Assembly (NCBI GenBank): GCA_031763025.1
Contig: JASSKH010000030.1
Location: 6,563,495-6,627,494 of the forward strand
Direction of reading: 5' to 3'
Length of the DNA: 64,000 nt
Source: Macrocystis pyrifera
Taxonomy: Eukaryota > Sar > Phaeophyceae > Laminariales > Laminariaceae
Shown: positions 1 to 11,513 of the stretch, piece after piece
Numbering within the stretch: position 1 is the stretch's first letter
Layout of the letters: the number at the start of each line of letters is the position of its first letter
Position numbers and translations under genes: made by a program
The notes under the pieces: generated by a model
Database searches by the model: none
What the model saw: only the letters and a program-made list of their open reading frames with translations
What the model was told of the DNA's origin: nothing

Positions 1-1779
1 TGGCACGCCCCGCCTCGCTTGCACAGCTTGGCCGTTGGTGGAGTGGTCCTGGTCTTGAGTCCTGTGGGTACGTACCTATTTATGGCCGGGTTCTTTGTTC
101 GATGTGAATTCTCCGCTGTTTTTGGTGGTGGTGGTGTTGTTGGCGTTTTTTTTTGTTGTTTTTTTATCGTATGTTCGCTTTTTGTCGTTTTCTTGCCTGT
201 GTGATACAAAGGTGTCGTATGTGTACACTCGTGTTCAAGTGTTGGGTGCAGATAGACACGACGATAGATTTGAGAGCGGAGAGAGAGAACGAAAGCGAGA
301 GTCAGGAGAGAGAGCGTTTTGATGGTGGCGGCTGTGTGCTGCCCTGGCGGTCGTAGATGTGAATGAAGGCGGTAATTATAGATCGACGATCGGATGGCAC
401 TGTGTTGAACCTCGCGTGCATGACATCGTGCCATGTTTAATACCTACCTACGGCACTATTGATAGTATGTAGCCTATATAGTCTGCTTCCTTTCTATCTG
501 GTATGATGTTTTTTTTGGGGTGTGACACGCTCCTGTTATGAGGTGTTGGATGTGGCCACTCGTAAAGCCTGACTTCAACCTATCTTATTAATAATGGTAG
601 CTGTTGGCTTCCACAGACACACCAACACACGCGATGGTCGTATGCCGACGACAGTTCCACCACTTTCACTGATGCCCGGCATTCTACGTGTCGACAAGGT
701 ACAACTACAGTACTGCTGTACAATGCCTGCATATTATACACGAACTTCTTGTAATGCCTTATGTTAAGCTACATGGCAGGTATCAATGTCAGTACTGCTA
801 TGAAGTCGCTTCACCTGCGGCAAATTGGCATTTATTTGTCGTTCCTCTGTTTAATTTTGTTTTGTCTTTTTCTCTTGTCTCTTTTTGTCTCACTCCGTTT
901 CCTTGAGGTTGCTTAGAGTTACGGTTCGCCTCGCCCGCTCCCAATTTACAGGCGCGTTTGCGGGCGTTCAGTTTCAGTTTCTCCGATGCTGAATTGATTC
1001 GTGAGCGTTCAGCTAGCAGTATGTGATAAACGCAATCGGGTATCCTGTAAGAAACACGAAGAAAGCAGTACAGCAGTATATACTCGTATTATATGATACC
1101 CGCTGGTATCTCATTGTACCCGTATTGTATGATACGATAAACGATACCAGTAACTTTTATACGAACTTGCTCCAAGCTTTTGTTTCAACTTCGCAAATAC
1201 TGCCGCACGTTTCTCGTGCTCTGCGTGGAAGACAGGATGTTGCGTTATTACACCATACTTACTCGTCCAGTTGTGTGTTGATGGTAGAGAGCACGTCGAA
1301 AAAGTTCGATCAGGTATTTCCCGCGAGTTTATTCGTCGCGTTTGATGTGTCAAATGGTTTGTGCTTGCACCGAAGTGTCGATGTATCTACAGCAGCAACA
1401 GTGCAGCAGTTTACAGTATAAATCGTATTTTTAGTCTACTGCTGCTGTAATGGTGCTATAATGAATGGTGTATCACCGATCCCTTCCAAAGGGCACGGGT
1501 TCCGTTTGCGCGAGTGTGGTATATGGTACCTGGTATGTATATACCCGCCTGTTGCTATGATATTCTATGTTGCAAGCAATAGACTTTACCGTGCTATTAG
1601 CCGACTATACACCGCTCCTACTTTTTTCCCCGCCGGCCTTTTTTTTTTGTTGCCAACCCTTGAAATAGTGCGGGGCTCCCTTTAGTGCCGGTTGAATAGT
1701 GACTATTGCCGGTATACTGACCTTCAAATCGCTTGGCACAATTGGAACCCGCTGTGATTGTATGTACCAGGTACTAATA
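1..1779. other. gene-free stretch
   Basis: No exon, RNA gene or known domain could be recognised. The DNA is AT-neutral with GT-rich and GA-rich low-complexity patches around 110-320, several CAGCAG/CTGCTG words flanked by TA, and copies of the TACCWGGTA palindrome at 1527 and 1765. Confidence 0.5.
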
Positions 1780-2002
1780 TTACGGGGGGCCATAGTAAAT
1801 AGGACCTACGGTACACACCACGGTACACACCAAAACGTGGTATATATTTCCTTTTTTTCACTATTACGGGGGACCATAGTACACAGGACCAAATATTGTT
1901 AAAATAGGGAAATATATAAGTTTTTATGTATACCGTAGGTCCTATTTACTATGGCCCCCCGTAATAACAATATGTGGTCCTATTTGCTATGGTCCCCCGT
2001 AA
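1780..2002. mobile_element. TA-MITE, outer copy of a nested pair
   Basis: Begins TTACGGGGG and ends CCCCCGTAA with TA on both sides. It is interrupted by a second copy of the same family. Removing the inner copy and one TA restores the family sequence ACTAACAATAT, which fixes both the element ends and the TA target duplication. TA duplication suggests the Tc1/mariner superfamily. Confidence 0.85.
1864..1964. mobile_element. TA-MITE, inner nested copy
   Basis: A 101-bp copy with terminal inverted repeats of about 23 bp (GGGGGACCATAGT at left, matching inverse at right). It is inserted at a TA inside the outer copy. Confidence 0.88.
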
Positions 2003-2017
2003 TAGTGTTCATGCGTA

Positions 2018-2122
2018 TTACGGGGGTCCGTAGTTAATAGGACCTATGGTATACATAATAACCTATACGTTTACCTATTTTTACTAACAATATTTGGTCC
2101 TATTTACTATGGTCCCACGTAA
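2018..2122. mobile_element. TA-MITE copy
   Basis: Same family. The left TIR is intact after TA; the right TIR has decayed to CCCACGTAA. Confidence 0.8.
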
Positions 2123-2601
2123 AAGCTGTATCTCAATAGTGCCGGCTTACGGTGTAGTACAGGTAGTAGTGGCTGTCATAGGCCGACACCATTAGGGAGC
2201 CCCCCCATTACCAAAGATGTCAGGAGACAAGACAGTTGCCTTGACATGCCTTTAATGACACCAGACTACTAGGCTCTAGTGTGTGACGCTCTGCCCTACA
2301 CCCTTGACGGCGCCGCACGTTTTGCCTTGCTTGACATGTCTCCTGACATGTTTGCCCATTACTGCTGTATGCGATACGGAAAGGCTAGAAGCATGTATGG
2401 GAACAGATTGTTGTCGAGGGCTCCAAGGGCAGGGTTTGCAATGTATTTTCTGGATGTACATACGTGCGTGCGCGCGGGCATCTTTCTGAGTATGACCGAA
2501 CATAGCTTGTATGTACGTACAGCAGTAGTAGGTGTATTCTCGGCTATAGGACGAACATATCCCTGGAGGTTTTATGTACCCGAGGATACCCCAGAGTAAA
2601 T

Positions 2602-2690
2602 ACCGCTATGGTCTGAAATATAAGCTCTGTTTGATGTACGTATCAGAAACCAAACGGAGACTATATTCCCGGCCAGAGTAGTACCCTACT
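2602..2690. mobile_element. palindromic element, family 3
   Basis: Short element whose ends pair: left end close to GGTCTGAAATATAA and right end TATATTCCCGGCCAGAG. The core carries inverted TTTG/CAAACGG words. It belongs to the family whose clearest form is CTGACCGGAAATATAA ... TTATATTTCCGGTCAG. Confidence 0.55.
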
Positions 2691-2782
2691 AAACACACCG
2701 TTGAAGGTTCACATGGTTATCCTTCGGTTGCTTCGCTTGTGCGTGCACATACGGTAGTGTGATCGGCATCCCTGGAGGAAGA

Positions 2783-2890
2783 GGGGGGTACTCATTGCGG
2801 TACATGATCGTAGCCATATGACCTTAAGACCCTCCCATCCCTACATTGCCGGGACGGAGCACGTCGGGTATTCACCGACCAGGCAGACTG
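2783..2890 (-). mobile_element. poly(C)-tailed SINE, 5'-truncated
   Basis: On the - strand this is the 3' part of the SINE (CGACGTGCTCCGTCCCGGCA, then the ATGAGTAC end, then C6). The next LINE copy lies directly beside it in the same orientation. Confidence 0.75.
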
Positions 2891-2892
2891 GG

Positions 2893-3125
2893 AGGGGGCG
2901 GGGGGGGGGGGGGGGCCGTGCTCATTTGTTGCTCGTCTTAAGTCATTTGACCGTTGACCACACATCCCTTTCGAGACGGAGCACCGTTCCTGCTCCCAAT
3001 AGAGACACCTCCAACAGTTTGGGCGCTCATTGCGTGGTTTTCCATATGTTGCATGGAAACGTTTTGCGAATCAAATCCCCTTATGTTTCGCCGCCTGTGG
3101 CCACTATTTATCTCCTAGGGTGGGA
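2893..3125 (-). mobile_element. LINE 3' end with poly(C) tail
   Basis: About 230 bp matching the 3' end of the LINE seen at 54441-55206, including the end of its ORF and the 3' untranslated tip. On the sense strand it ends in ATGAGCACGG followed by a C-rich run. It is 5'-truncated. Confidence 0.75.
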
Positions 3126-3143
3126 CTGGACGGGGGGGAGTTA

Positions 3144-3146
<3 letters not shown>

Positions 3147-3186
<40 letters not shown>
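3147..3186. repeat. poly-G tract without recognisable element
   Basis: An uninterrupted run of 40 G. No SINE or LINE end lies beside it, so it may be an orphan retroposon tail or a slippage product. Confidence 0.8.
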
Positions 3187-3188
<2 letters not shown>

Positions 3189-3358
3189 AGAGCAGGATTC
3201 GTCGGTACTGATGTCCCTATGTATATATGCGTGCTGATGATGTTTATGACTAAGTGCCTCCGTTGATGTCGCCTCTTCCTGCTCGCTTCGTTCCGGAATA
3301 TGTCGTGCATATTTGCAACATTTTTCAGCATTCTATTTTACTGTTATGTTCACTATAC

Positions 3359-3474
3359 TAATACGGGGGTCCATAGTAAATAGGAAAAAATATTGTCAGT
3401 AAAAATAGGTAAATATATAGTTTTTTATGTATACCATTAGGTCCTACCTGGTATTAACTATGGACCCCCTGTAA
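3359..3474. mobile_element. TA-MITE copy with internal 7-bp insert
   Basis: The right arm reads GGTCCTACCTGGTATTAACT where other copies have GGTCCTATTAACT. CCTGGTA has therefore been added at an internal TA (3445-3453). Confidence 0.82.
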
Positions 3475-3924
3475 TAATCAGGGCCAGTATATGGTGCGTG
3501 AACAAAGGGGGATGGATACCTGTTTAGTGGCTCCATGTTGTTGTTGTTGTTGTTGTTTTCTTCACGTTAAACCGTTCTTTCTACCCGTCGACACCCGTAC
3601 AAGTATTGGGTTCTGATTATTAATAACAGCAGCTGTACTATGTACTAGTGCCAGGTATTGTGCCAAGTGCCAAGCAATAGGCTTTGACGCTTGATATTTT
3701 ACCGGGTATGTATGTTCATACGATACACCGATATGAACGGCAGCACGGCGAGTACATGTCATATAGATCATATTTATATTCATGAAATTAAAAACAAAAA
3801 CAAAAGCTGTGAGATTACTATGTAGTAGAACTTTCATTGAATGCGTTGCATTGCGTATGCTACCTATTTTCGATACGAACTCAACCCAGAATGCTAAAAA
3901 TGTGTGTTAATAGCACAGGGAAGC

Positions 3925-4013
3925 ATGGTAATCAGGACCGAATATGCTTGCTAAAAATACCGAAATGTATGTGTGTATGATGGGTTCTCTGACTACTATG
4001 GTCCCCGGTAATA
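3925..4013. mobile_element. TA-MITE, decayed copy
   Basis: The left TIR is lost. The core (GGACC, AAATAT, tract of A) and the right TIR CTATGGTCCCCGGTAA remain. Confidence 0.6.
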
Positions 4014-4540
4014 CCAGTAGTAGTACTGAGCAATGCCAGACACTTCCGTATCATACAATTCGATGCTGCCAATGGTCGACGAGGGAAAAAAGGGGCTGAG
4101 GTTTTCTCGCGATAAAAAATGCAAGGCACAAAAATGGGGGAGAAAAGGGGGAGAAGAGTCTGCTGTCTTCGGTCACCCCGAATCTGAGTTGCGACGTGTT
4201 CGAGGAGGGAGAGAGAAAAGAAGGGTCGAGAATGAATAAAAATAGGAAGATAAATGCTTCGACAAAAGATCAAACCAAGATGAGGAATATTAGTCCTTTT
4301 GCCACGCTGTATACGAGGAGGTCACGTCACCCCCCCCTTGCATTTTTTGTCGTGGGTTTTTGGCAGGTCTTAAGTTCGACATGAAAGCTATCGTCCTCGT
4401 ATCCCCTAGGTTGTACCTGACACCTATTAATATTGATAGTACCAGTGTATTGTACCAGAGATATGTGCCTAAAACAGCTCGCGCTCCTTCGTGTGGGGTC
4501 GATACTCTGTGGTCTTTTTTTGTTTCGCCAGTCCACATTA

Positions 4541-4644
4541 TTACGGGGGTCCATAGTTGATAGGACCTACGGTATACATAAAACCTATATATTTAACTAT
4601 TTTTAGCGACAATATTTGGTTCTATTTACCATGAACCCCCGTAA
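4541..4644. mobile_element. TA-MITE copy
   Basis: Complete 104-bp copy, TA at 4539-4540 and 4645-4646. Confidence 0.85.
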
Positions 4645-5086
4645 TACTGTGTTTCAGTTGTTGAGAGTTTTGTTAACAGAACAAAAGAACAGGACTCAGA
4701 ATGCAAGAGTTTTAATATCAGAACAAACACAAGACACAAAACAACCAATGTGCCAGCCTTCGTGTGCGAAGAAGTTGTGGCCGGCGACGACAATTTTCAT
4801 GTTTTTTTGTTTTTGTTTTGGAATGTACTTTCGTATCTGGCAGGTAGATGCTGCTGTAGATGCTTGACGCACGGAAGGAAGGGAGAACATGAGTCATAAA
4901 AGACACAAAAGTTTCCCGGGGGCACAGACAGAACGGTTTCATGTGACGAACGCACACACAAGCGTAAACATGGTAAAAAAACACCGACTATTAGCAGCAG
5001 ACAGGACAACAACACAACATATTCATACCCTGGGATGACCTTTTCCGTGCCGGTTTGTTCTCTATTAATAAATAGTATATCAGGCG

Positions 5087-5087
<1 letters not shown>

Positions 5088-5125
<38 letters not shown>

Positions 5126-5571
5126 ACTCGATAGGAGAGATGTACTCGCTCTCATGCATGGCCGTAGTCGTATGACCATAGACCATCGCACCCCTACAAT
5201 GCCGGGACGGAGCACGTCGGGTTTTCACCGACCAGGCAGACATTGCTTGCACCAAGCGCGAAGCGCCGTGAGGTATCCGGCGAGTCGCATGAAGGGTGAG
5301 CTGCATCCTACTAAGAACCGCTTGTGAGGCGGACTTGCATATGGATGACAGCTTCAATGAGTTAGTTTAATTTCCGATGTAGCCACTTCCAGAGACAGCA
5401 TTGGGAGTACTATGTAACTGCCTCTTGGGTGCCTTACCTTGAACACTACGTGATACGATCAATTCCCTTGTGCAGAGTAAAGGTCTTTACCTCGCACAAA
5501 TGATCTAACTCGACGACCAGCTGTGGGCGACCGCCAAAAAAAAAAAAAAAAAACGGTACCCTGGATGTCTA
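5088..5571 (-). mobile_element. poly(C)-tailed SINE, long copy 1
   Basis: One of two long copies. On the - strand it starts near AGACATCCAGGGTACCG followed by a T run, then GGCGGTCGCCC, runs about 430 bp and ends in a 37-base C tract. It resembles the copy at 13290-13771 base for base over most of its length, including the first bases and the T run, which argues that this is the natural 5' end. The unit contains a roughly 80-codon open frame on the - strand (5357 downward) that is largely open in both long copies. I see no protein family in it, and it may be chance. Confidence 0.8.
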
Positions 5572-5782
5572 GCTCACGTAGTGAGCGGCATGTTTTACAG
5601 TGTCGTTGCCAACCGACGCCAACCCTGGGGGGGGGGGAACTGACGACGAAAAGATTAGTGTTTCCTTTTCGCAAGCTCCCTCCGACGGTTCGACTAAATC
5701 AGCCTTGGAAAAAACTACTATTAATAATAATCGTTTTACGAGGACGGGATGGAGAAAAATCGGCTGTCTGAAATTTCGCCCT

Positions 5783-5992
5783 TAACCCTTTCATTGCCGC
5801 AGTCCCAATTTTGGGGACAAGCCAGTCAAATTCTATGTAGTTTGTTCTCAAAACGGGACTGCGGCCTTAATAGAAGGGTTGACCCCCTTATAGGACTTCA
5901 TTCAGTCTCCCGTTTTCGTCACAAACCACTTCAAAAATTTTAAGTGTTTGTCCCTAAAATGGGGATATGCCGTCTTAGGTGAATGAAAGGGT
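5783..5992. mobile_element. two palindromic elements, family 2
   Basis: Two adjacent copies (5783-5882, 5884-5992) of a roughly 90-bp foldback element. Each arm is close to CCGCAGTCCCGTTTTGGGGA, with TTTGTCCCCAAAACGGGACT at the other end, flanked by CCCTTTYA/TRAAAGGG. The second copy is more decayed. Confidence 0.65.
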
Positions 5993-6394
5993 GTGTTACG
6001 TTGTCACATGTGTGGCACGGTACAAAACCGGCAGCCGTCCCCGGTGGGTGGTTCTGTACTCCAGTCCAGCTTATGATGATGATGACAATGATGTTCTCAC
6101 GTCAAGCTCACTTCCCTGAAATGCCGCCAGGTGTTGATGCTCGTACCGCATGATGGAACGCGAAAGGCAACACACCGCCTGTTGAGACAATTTCACGCAC
6201 GAATTCACACCTCCGAAACGGATGATCTGTATCCCGCTTCGTGGTCTACGTTTGTAGTAGATTCTTCGGGGAGATAGATCTATATATTCCCGTTTTTTTT
6301 TCAACTTTTTGCCGTGTACGATCTGCAAGTATACAGGTAGCTCATTTTTGCCGGGTGGGACCCGGGTAGTCTTGTGCAAGATCTAATGATAGTA

Positions 6395-6500
6395 TTACGG
6401 GGGTCCATAGTTAATAGGACCTATGGTATACACAAAAACCTATATATTTACCTATTTTTTTCTAACAATGTCTGGTCCTATTAATCATGGACCCCCGTAA
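6395..6500. mobile_element. TA-MITE copy
   Basis: Complete copy with TA on both sides, both TIRs intact. Confidence 0.85.
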
Positions 6501-6604
6501 TACCAGCACTTTTTTTTCCTGTATTGGGATTCTGTGCTGAGCAGATGCTACACACACGTTTCGCAGCGCGACGGGCGAGCAACTATTATCAAACAGGAAC
6601 ACGG

Positions 6605-6706
6605 CAGTACTCACGACCAAATATGATCGGTAAAAAAATTTTTCGATATACCAGGTACAGGTTTTCGTGCGTATGATGGAACCTGTTTACTGTGGTCCTC
6701 CGTGAT
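6605..6706. mobile_element. TA-MITE, decayed copy with 7-bp insert
   Basis: The left TIR has been lost. TACCAGGTA at 6649-6657 interrupts the usual AAATATATAGG core. Confidence 0.6.
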
Positions 6707-6728
6707 AGATGGTCTAGATCATGATCTG

Positions 6729-6821
6729 TTAACCCTTTTAGTGCCGCAGCCCCGTTTTGGGGAAAAATCACTTGGAATTAGACTGATTTGTCCCCAAATC
6801 GGGACTGCGGTACTAAAGGGC
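6729..6821. mobile_element. palindromic element, family 2
   Basis: Near-complete copy: CCTTTTAGTGCCGCAGCCCC at left, inverse GGGACTGCGGTACTAAAGGG at right. Confidence 0.75.
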
Positions 6822-7447
6822 TTACTAGCCGATATACCCGAAAACATGGGGGCACGCACTACACACGATAGCGGTGGGAGCGTCGCTCGACGTTCACTCT
6901 GTCTCCCCTTTTTCGTGGAGAAAAATCGGCTCTTGGTTTTCGTGGGAGGGGATGGGGGGGGGGGGGGGGGGGCGGGTTGGCGTGGTTGTACGTTATACCC
7001 GATGTCAACTTACACGTACTTGCTCGTTTCAGTATGTACGTTCGTATGAATAGAGTCGTTTGTTCCACCAGGTATTGTGATGCTGCTCGCTACGTGGTAT
7101 GTCTTATCAGTAGACGACCAGGTACTTGAGTCGACCACGTACTTGTTTAGACAGTAGTTCCCTGCTCGTACCTGCGCGAAATATTGGGTATTACACAGTG
7201 CAGTACATTAGCATACTGATGGTTGACTTTCCCACTACAATGTTAGTACCAGGTATTGGTATTAACATTACGTCGTTGATGGTGTCCACGGTGCAACCCT
7301 TCGTTCGTCAATGACTCTTCCTTGTCTTCCTTTTTTATCGCGTTGTGCTCACCCCCGCCCCTCCTCCCCTTCTTCCCTTTCTGAACCCCCGCCCCCCCCC
7401 CTCCCTCCCCCCCCCCCCTCCCCCTCCTTCCCCTCCTCCGAGCCCAG

Positions 7448-7746
7448 ATGTACGACAGCCTCACGGGCGGGTTCAGCGGGAGCGCGGCCCAGAGCAGCGC
7501 CGGGGGCGTTGCCGGCAGCAGCGGCGGCGGTGGCGGTGTAGGCGGTGGCCCGGCAGGGGGCGGGGGGCGGGGGGCGGCGGCGGCACTTCCTCCGGGAGGA
7601 CCGGTAGGAGGATGACCGGGAGAAACCATGTGGTGACATCTGTGACGTCGAGGGACGTTCGCGAGAAGTACGAGATCGAGCGATCGCAGCTGGGCCATGG
7701 ACACTACGGAGTGGTGCGGAGATGCTGGGATAAAGAGACGCGCGAG
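7448..7746 (+). CDS. CDPK exon 1
   Basis: Carries the N-terminus and the glycine-rich loop; donor GAG|GTGGGT. The start is uncertain. The safe in-frame ATG is at 7612. An ATG at 7448, just after a pyrimidine tract ending CCCAG, opens a Gly/Ser/Ala-rich reading (starting MYDSLTGGFSGSAAQSS) in another frame. One missing base in the G runs at 7554-7580 would join that reading to the kinase frame, giving about 100 residues. If 7448 follows a 3' splice site, a 5' untranslated exon lies upstream. Confidence 0.75.
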
Positions 7747-7902
7747 GTGGGTGTAGGGATGGGGGGTCGGGTGGGTCTTTTTTTGTGTGTGTTTCGGTTT
7801 GTGTATTGAATCGTATGTGTGTCTGTCCGTCTGCGTTTTGGGTGTGCATCTGACTGTCCCTCTGTCTGTGCCTGTGTGAGTATGTGTATTGAATCGTATG
7901 TG

Positions 7903-7945
<43 letters not shown>

Positions 7946-10900
7946 GTGTGGACACGTCTCTGGGTGTCTTGCGTCTGTCTGTGTCCGTCCATGTGAGTCG
8001 GTATGTGCCGTGTGTGTAGACCTACAAACTACTACAGTACGAAGTATTATTACTTACCTGGTACAGCAGCAGTACCCACACTTGCTGGGGTCCCTTCGAT
8101 ACGATACATTATCATACCAGGCACATGTACCGGTAAGTGCCGAGGCGAATGATTTCGTAGGTTTTGATAGACTCGACCTTTGTGCAGGAGCGGCCTGCAC
8201 AACACTCTGTGAGATGCGGGTCTCATTAGTCAAGCAAGGCGGGTTTTCCGGCCGCCCGGCGTTTTTTTGGGAAAACGCCACCAAAACACGCGCCGCGTGA
8301 CTGCCCCTGGCGACCTCGAGCCCCCCACTAACTGGTTACGGTTAGGGTTAGGGTTGGTTTGGGCCGCGACGCGCAAGGTTGAAGTTGACGTCACACGCCC
8401 TGCACAATTTTGTGTGCAGGCCGCTCCTGCACATAGCGGGGGGCCGTTGCTCGAGGGGTGTTCCGGGCCGTTTTGAGAGGGTGTTTCGAGAATATGTACG
8501 GAGGCGGATGTGCAAAAAGTGCTTTCCGAAACGTCTATGTAGGCATTTGTGTATTTTGTGCAGGCCGGTAGAGCGAGCGATGTTGAAGGGGTAGGTATCA
8601 TGGTTGGTGAATGCGTAGGCGAGTACTTAACATACTACGGGTGTGCCCGTACGTTGACCCTTTTGGAACTGCAGTCCATTAACTCTTTTAGTACCGCAGT
8701 CCTTTTTTGGGGGACAAATCACTTGGAATTAGACTAGTTTGTCCCCAAATCGGGACTGCGGTACTAAAAGGGGTCAATATTTGTGGGGATAAAACCGCTG
8801 ACAAAATTGGATAGTGTGTCCCCATAATGGGACTGATGAATGCCACGGAATTTCGAGTTTCTAATACGTCAACGTCGTACGAGGTAAAAAATAAATTTAA
8901 AAAAAAAAAACATTTTTCTTGAACTGCAATACTTATGTAAACAAACATAGTAACAAATGTAATTTCCAGTAATATGTCACCAAAACCCGCGTCCGTTCCT
9001 AGAGGGGCCAAATATTACGGGGGGGCCATAGTTAACAGGACCTACGGTGCACACAAACACCCATATATTCCCATATTTTTACTAACACCGTACCAGTATA
9101 TTTCCATATTTTTACTAACTGTGTTTGGTCCTATTTACTACGGCCCCCCGTAGTAGTAGTCCTGTATGAATGCATGGTGCACGTGCCACATGGTACACCT
9201 ACCTGCACCATGCCTCAAAGGTAAAATGTTGATGTGCGTCATGTGATGTATATACCCTATTAATAGTAATTTGTAGACAACCGTAGCCGTAGAAGGTGCG
9301 ATCGAGTCATCACACCAAACTAAACTTGCGTCTATGAGTTTTGAGTACGTTGATGATCTTACAGCTTCGTTGTTTTTTTTTTTTTCGTCATGTGCTTGGT
9401 TCTCGGAAAAATAAGTGTTATGTACAAAAAAATCGCTTGCGTATCATCAACATCGTACACAGTACACAGACTACATACAGCAGTAGTAGTACCCAAGGGT
9501 ACCATATCATGCTCTCGAATCTGTTCTAAATTTGCCAGTTGTTTCACAATTCTTATTGGTGGATAGCTTAGTTATCTTGTTGTTGCTCCTGTACCACGTT
9601 TTCGCTTCAGGTGTGTATTATGTCATGTACTAACTGTGTGGTATGCCTGGTATATCAGGAGTGTACTCGTGCGTCTCCTCTCATCGTTTCCGCGTGGAGA
9701 CGACGACCGCGTCAGCCGATTTTAGCCCGCGCGTCGGATCCAGCGCAAGAAAGCATGTCTACCATGACTTGATACCTCTTTTGCTCTTCTTGCTCGCTTT
9801 TGGTAGTATTTTGCTTGTTTGGCCTTTTCCCCCCTACTTTTTTGTTTGTTCGATCCAACGGCACTATGCTCGAACCAACGGCACTATGTACGTATCTGTT
9901 GACATGACACGTGACGTTGATATTATAACAAAAGTATGTTGTATTTATCATGCGTTCATAGCTGTTGTTGTAGTAGGTACTGTCGGGAATGGGCGGGGGG
10001 GGGGGGGGTGGAACAGAAGGACAGCACACGCGATTGTTGTTGTTGTGTTGTTGGTGATGTTTTTATCGTTCGTCGTTGTGCGTGTTGTTGTTGTGTTGTT
10101 GGTGACTTTTTTTTTCTTGTTGTCCGTCGTTGTGGGTGTTGCTTGGTTTTTCGTTGTCGCCGTCGTCTATGTCTGCTGTTTACCCCGAGCGGGTGGATTC
10201 GCGCTTAGTTTTGTAGGATCGGGCCTTCAATCAGGTGAAGTCGCCTCATGTTCTCTTTTTTTTGTTTCGCTTTTTCTCCGAGAGGGAGCAGCGGACGTTA
10301 CCCGACCTGGGACATAAATAATGTCCCTGTGTGCTTGAAACTACCTTTGTGCAGGACATCCATCGATAGACTTCCGCGTATGGGTGACCCGACTGACTGC
10401 GCTGATCTCAAAGTGGCCTACAGCGATATTGTTATGTATGCAGCAGCAGTGCCAGGTATCATACGCAACAGATGAGTCGTCTGCTGCTGCTGCTGCTGTA
10501 CGAGCAGAATAGGTGAAGACGGTTCGTCTACTCCACAAAGAACAGCCTCACGAATAGTCACGATTTCTTATTCCCAACGTTCTTGAGCGTCCCCCCAAAA
10601 TTCTCGCTGTTAGGGTCGTTGCGTATTCTTGGGCCCCCCTTGTATTCTGCTGTGGGAGTGCTGTACCTTGCTGTAAATTGGTGATTCATTTATTTTTTGT
10701 CGAACCAGTTGCGAACGAGCACGGACATGCACTTCGATCCCCCATGGTAACTTTTCATCGGTGTTACCTGTTACAGCAGTCACTACTATTTCGGGGGCCA
10801 TAGTAAATAGGACCAAATTACTGTAGTAAAAATAGGGAAATATATAGGTTTTTGTGTCTGCCGTAGGTCCTATTTACTATGGTCCCCCGTAGATTGTTAC

Positions 10901-11482
10901 GGGGAACCATAGTTAATAGGACCAAATATTGTTGGTATAAGTAGGGAAATATCTAGGTTTTTGTGTACCGTAGGTCCTATTTACTGTGGACCCCCGTAAT
11001 ACTAATACAGTTTAGTATTGATATAGGGCTATTTATGGATGGGCACGGGCCAATACATGGTATGGCTATAGATCAGCACGTATTTGGTTCCTGATACACA
11101 GAGTTTTGTGAGACCAAAACGCAGCGGTTTATGACACCTGTACATGATACCCGTATGTTACATCAGTAGTGGATGTATTGGCACGGGGGATTGTCGTTTC
11201 TGGGAAAAGGCAACACAAGACGAGACGAGTTTGTGGCAGCTCGCTGGCGGCGCAGTTGTACATAGCTTCGGTGTTCCGGGTGCAGGGAAAGTCGCAGCGA
11301 GCTTGTATGGTAGCGGTATCCCTCGTACGTTGCTGTCTTTGTTGTGGTAGTTGTGCATCATGCGGTGGTACTCGCACACGCAGCAACGGGGTGTGAACGT
11401 CGAACTTACTTCATACATACCTGTACTGCTGCTGTACCAGGTATGTTTCACGAACATAATGTTGCCGTCAAAAAACAAGAAC

Positions 11483-11513
<31 letters not shown>

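Noticed and set aside
35-320. Signal-peptide-like hydrophobic frames at the window start
   Set aside because: They come from GTT/TTT-rich repeats in three overlapping frames at once.
4797-5357. 186-codon open frame on the - strand with a Pro-rich stretch
   Set aside because: It lies inside the repeat element and runs through its poly(C) tail; the same frame recurs in other SINE copies, so it is not a host gene.
9643-10317. 224-codon open frame on the + strand in CDPK intron 1
   Set aside because: Compositional: GTT-rich repeats give runs of Val/Leu; no domain, no splice context.
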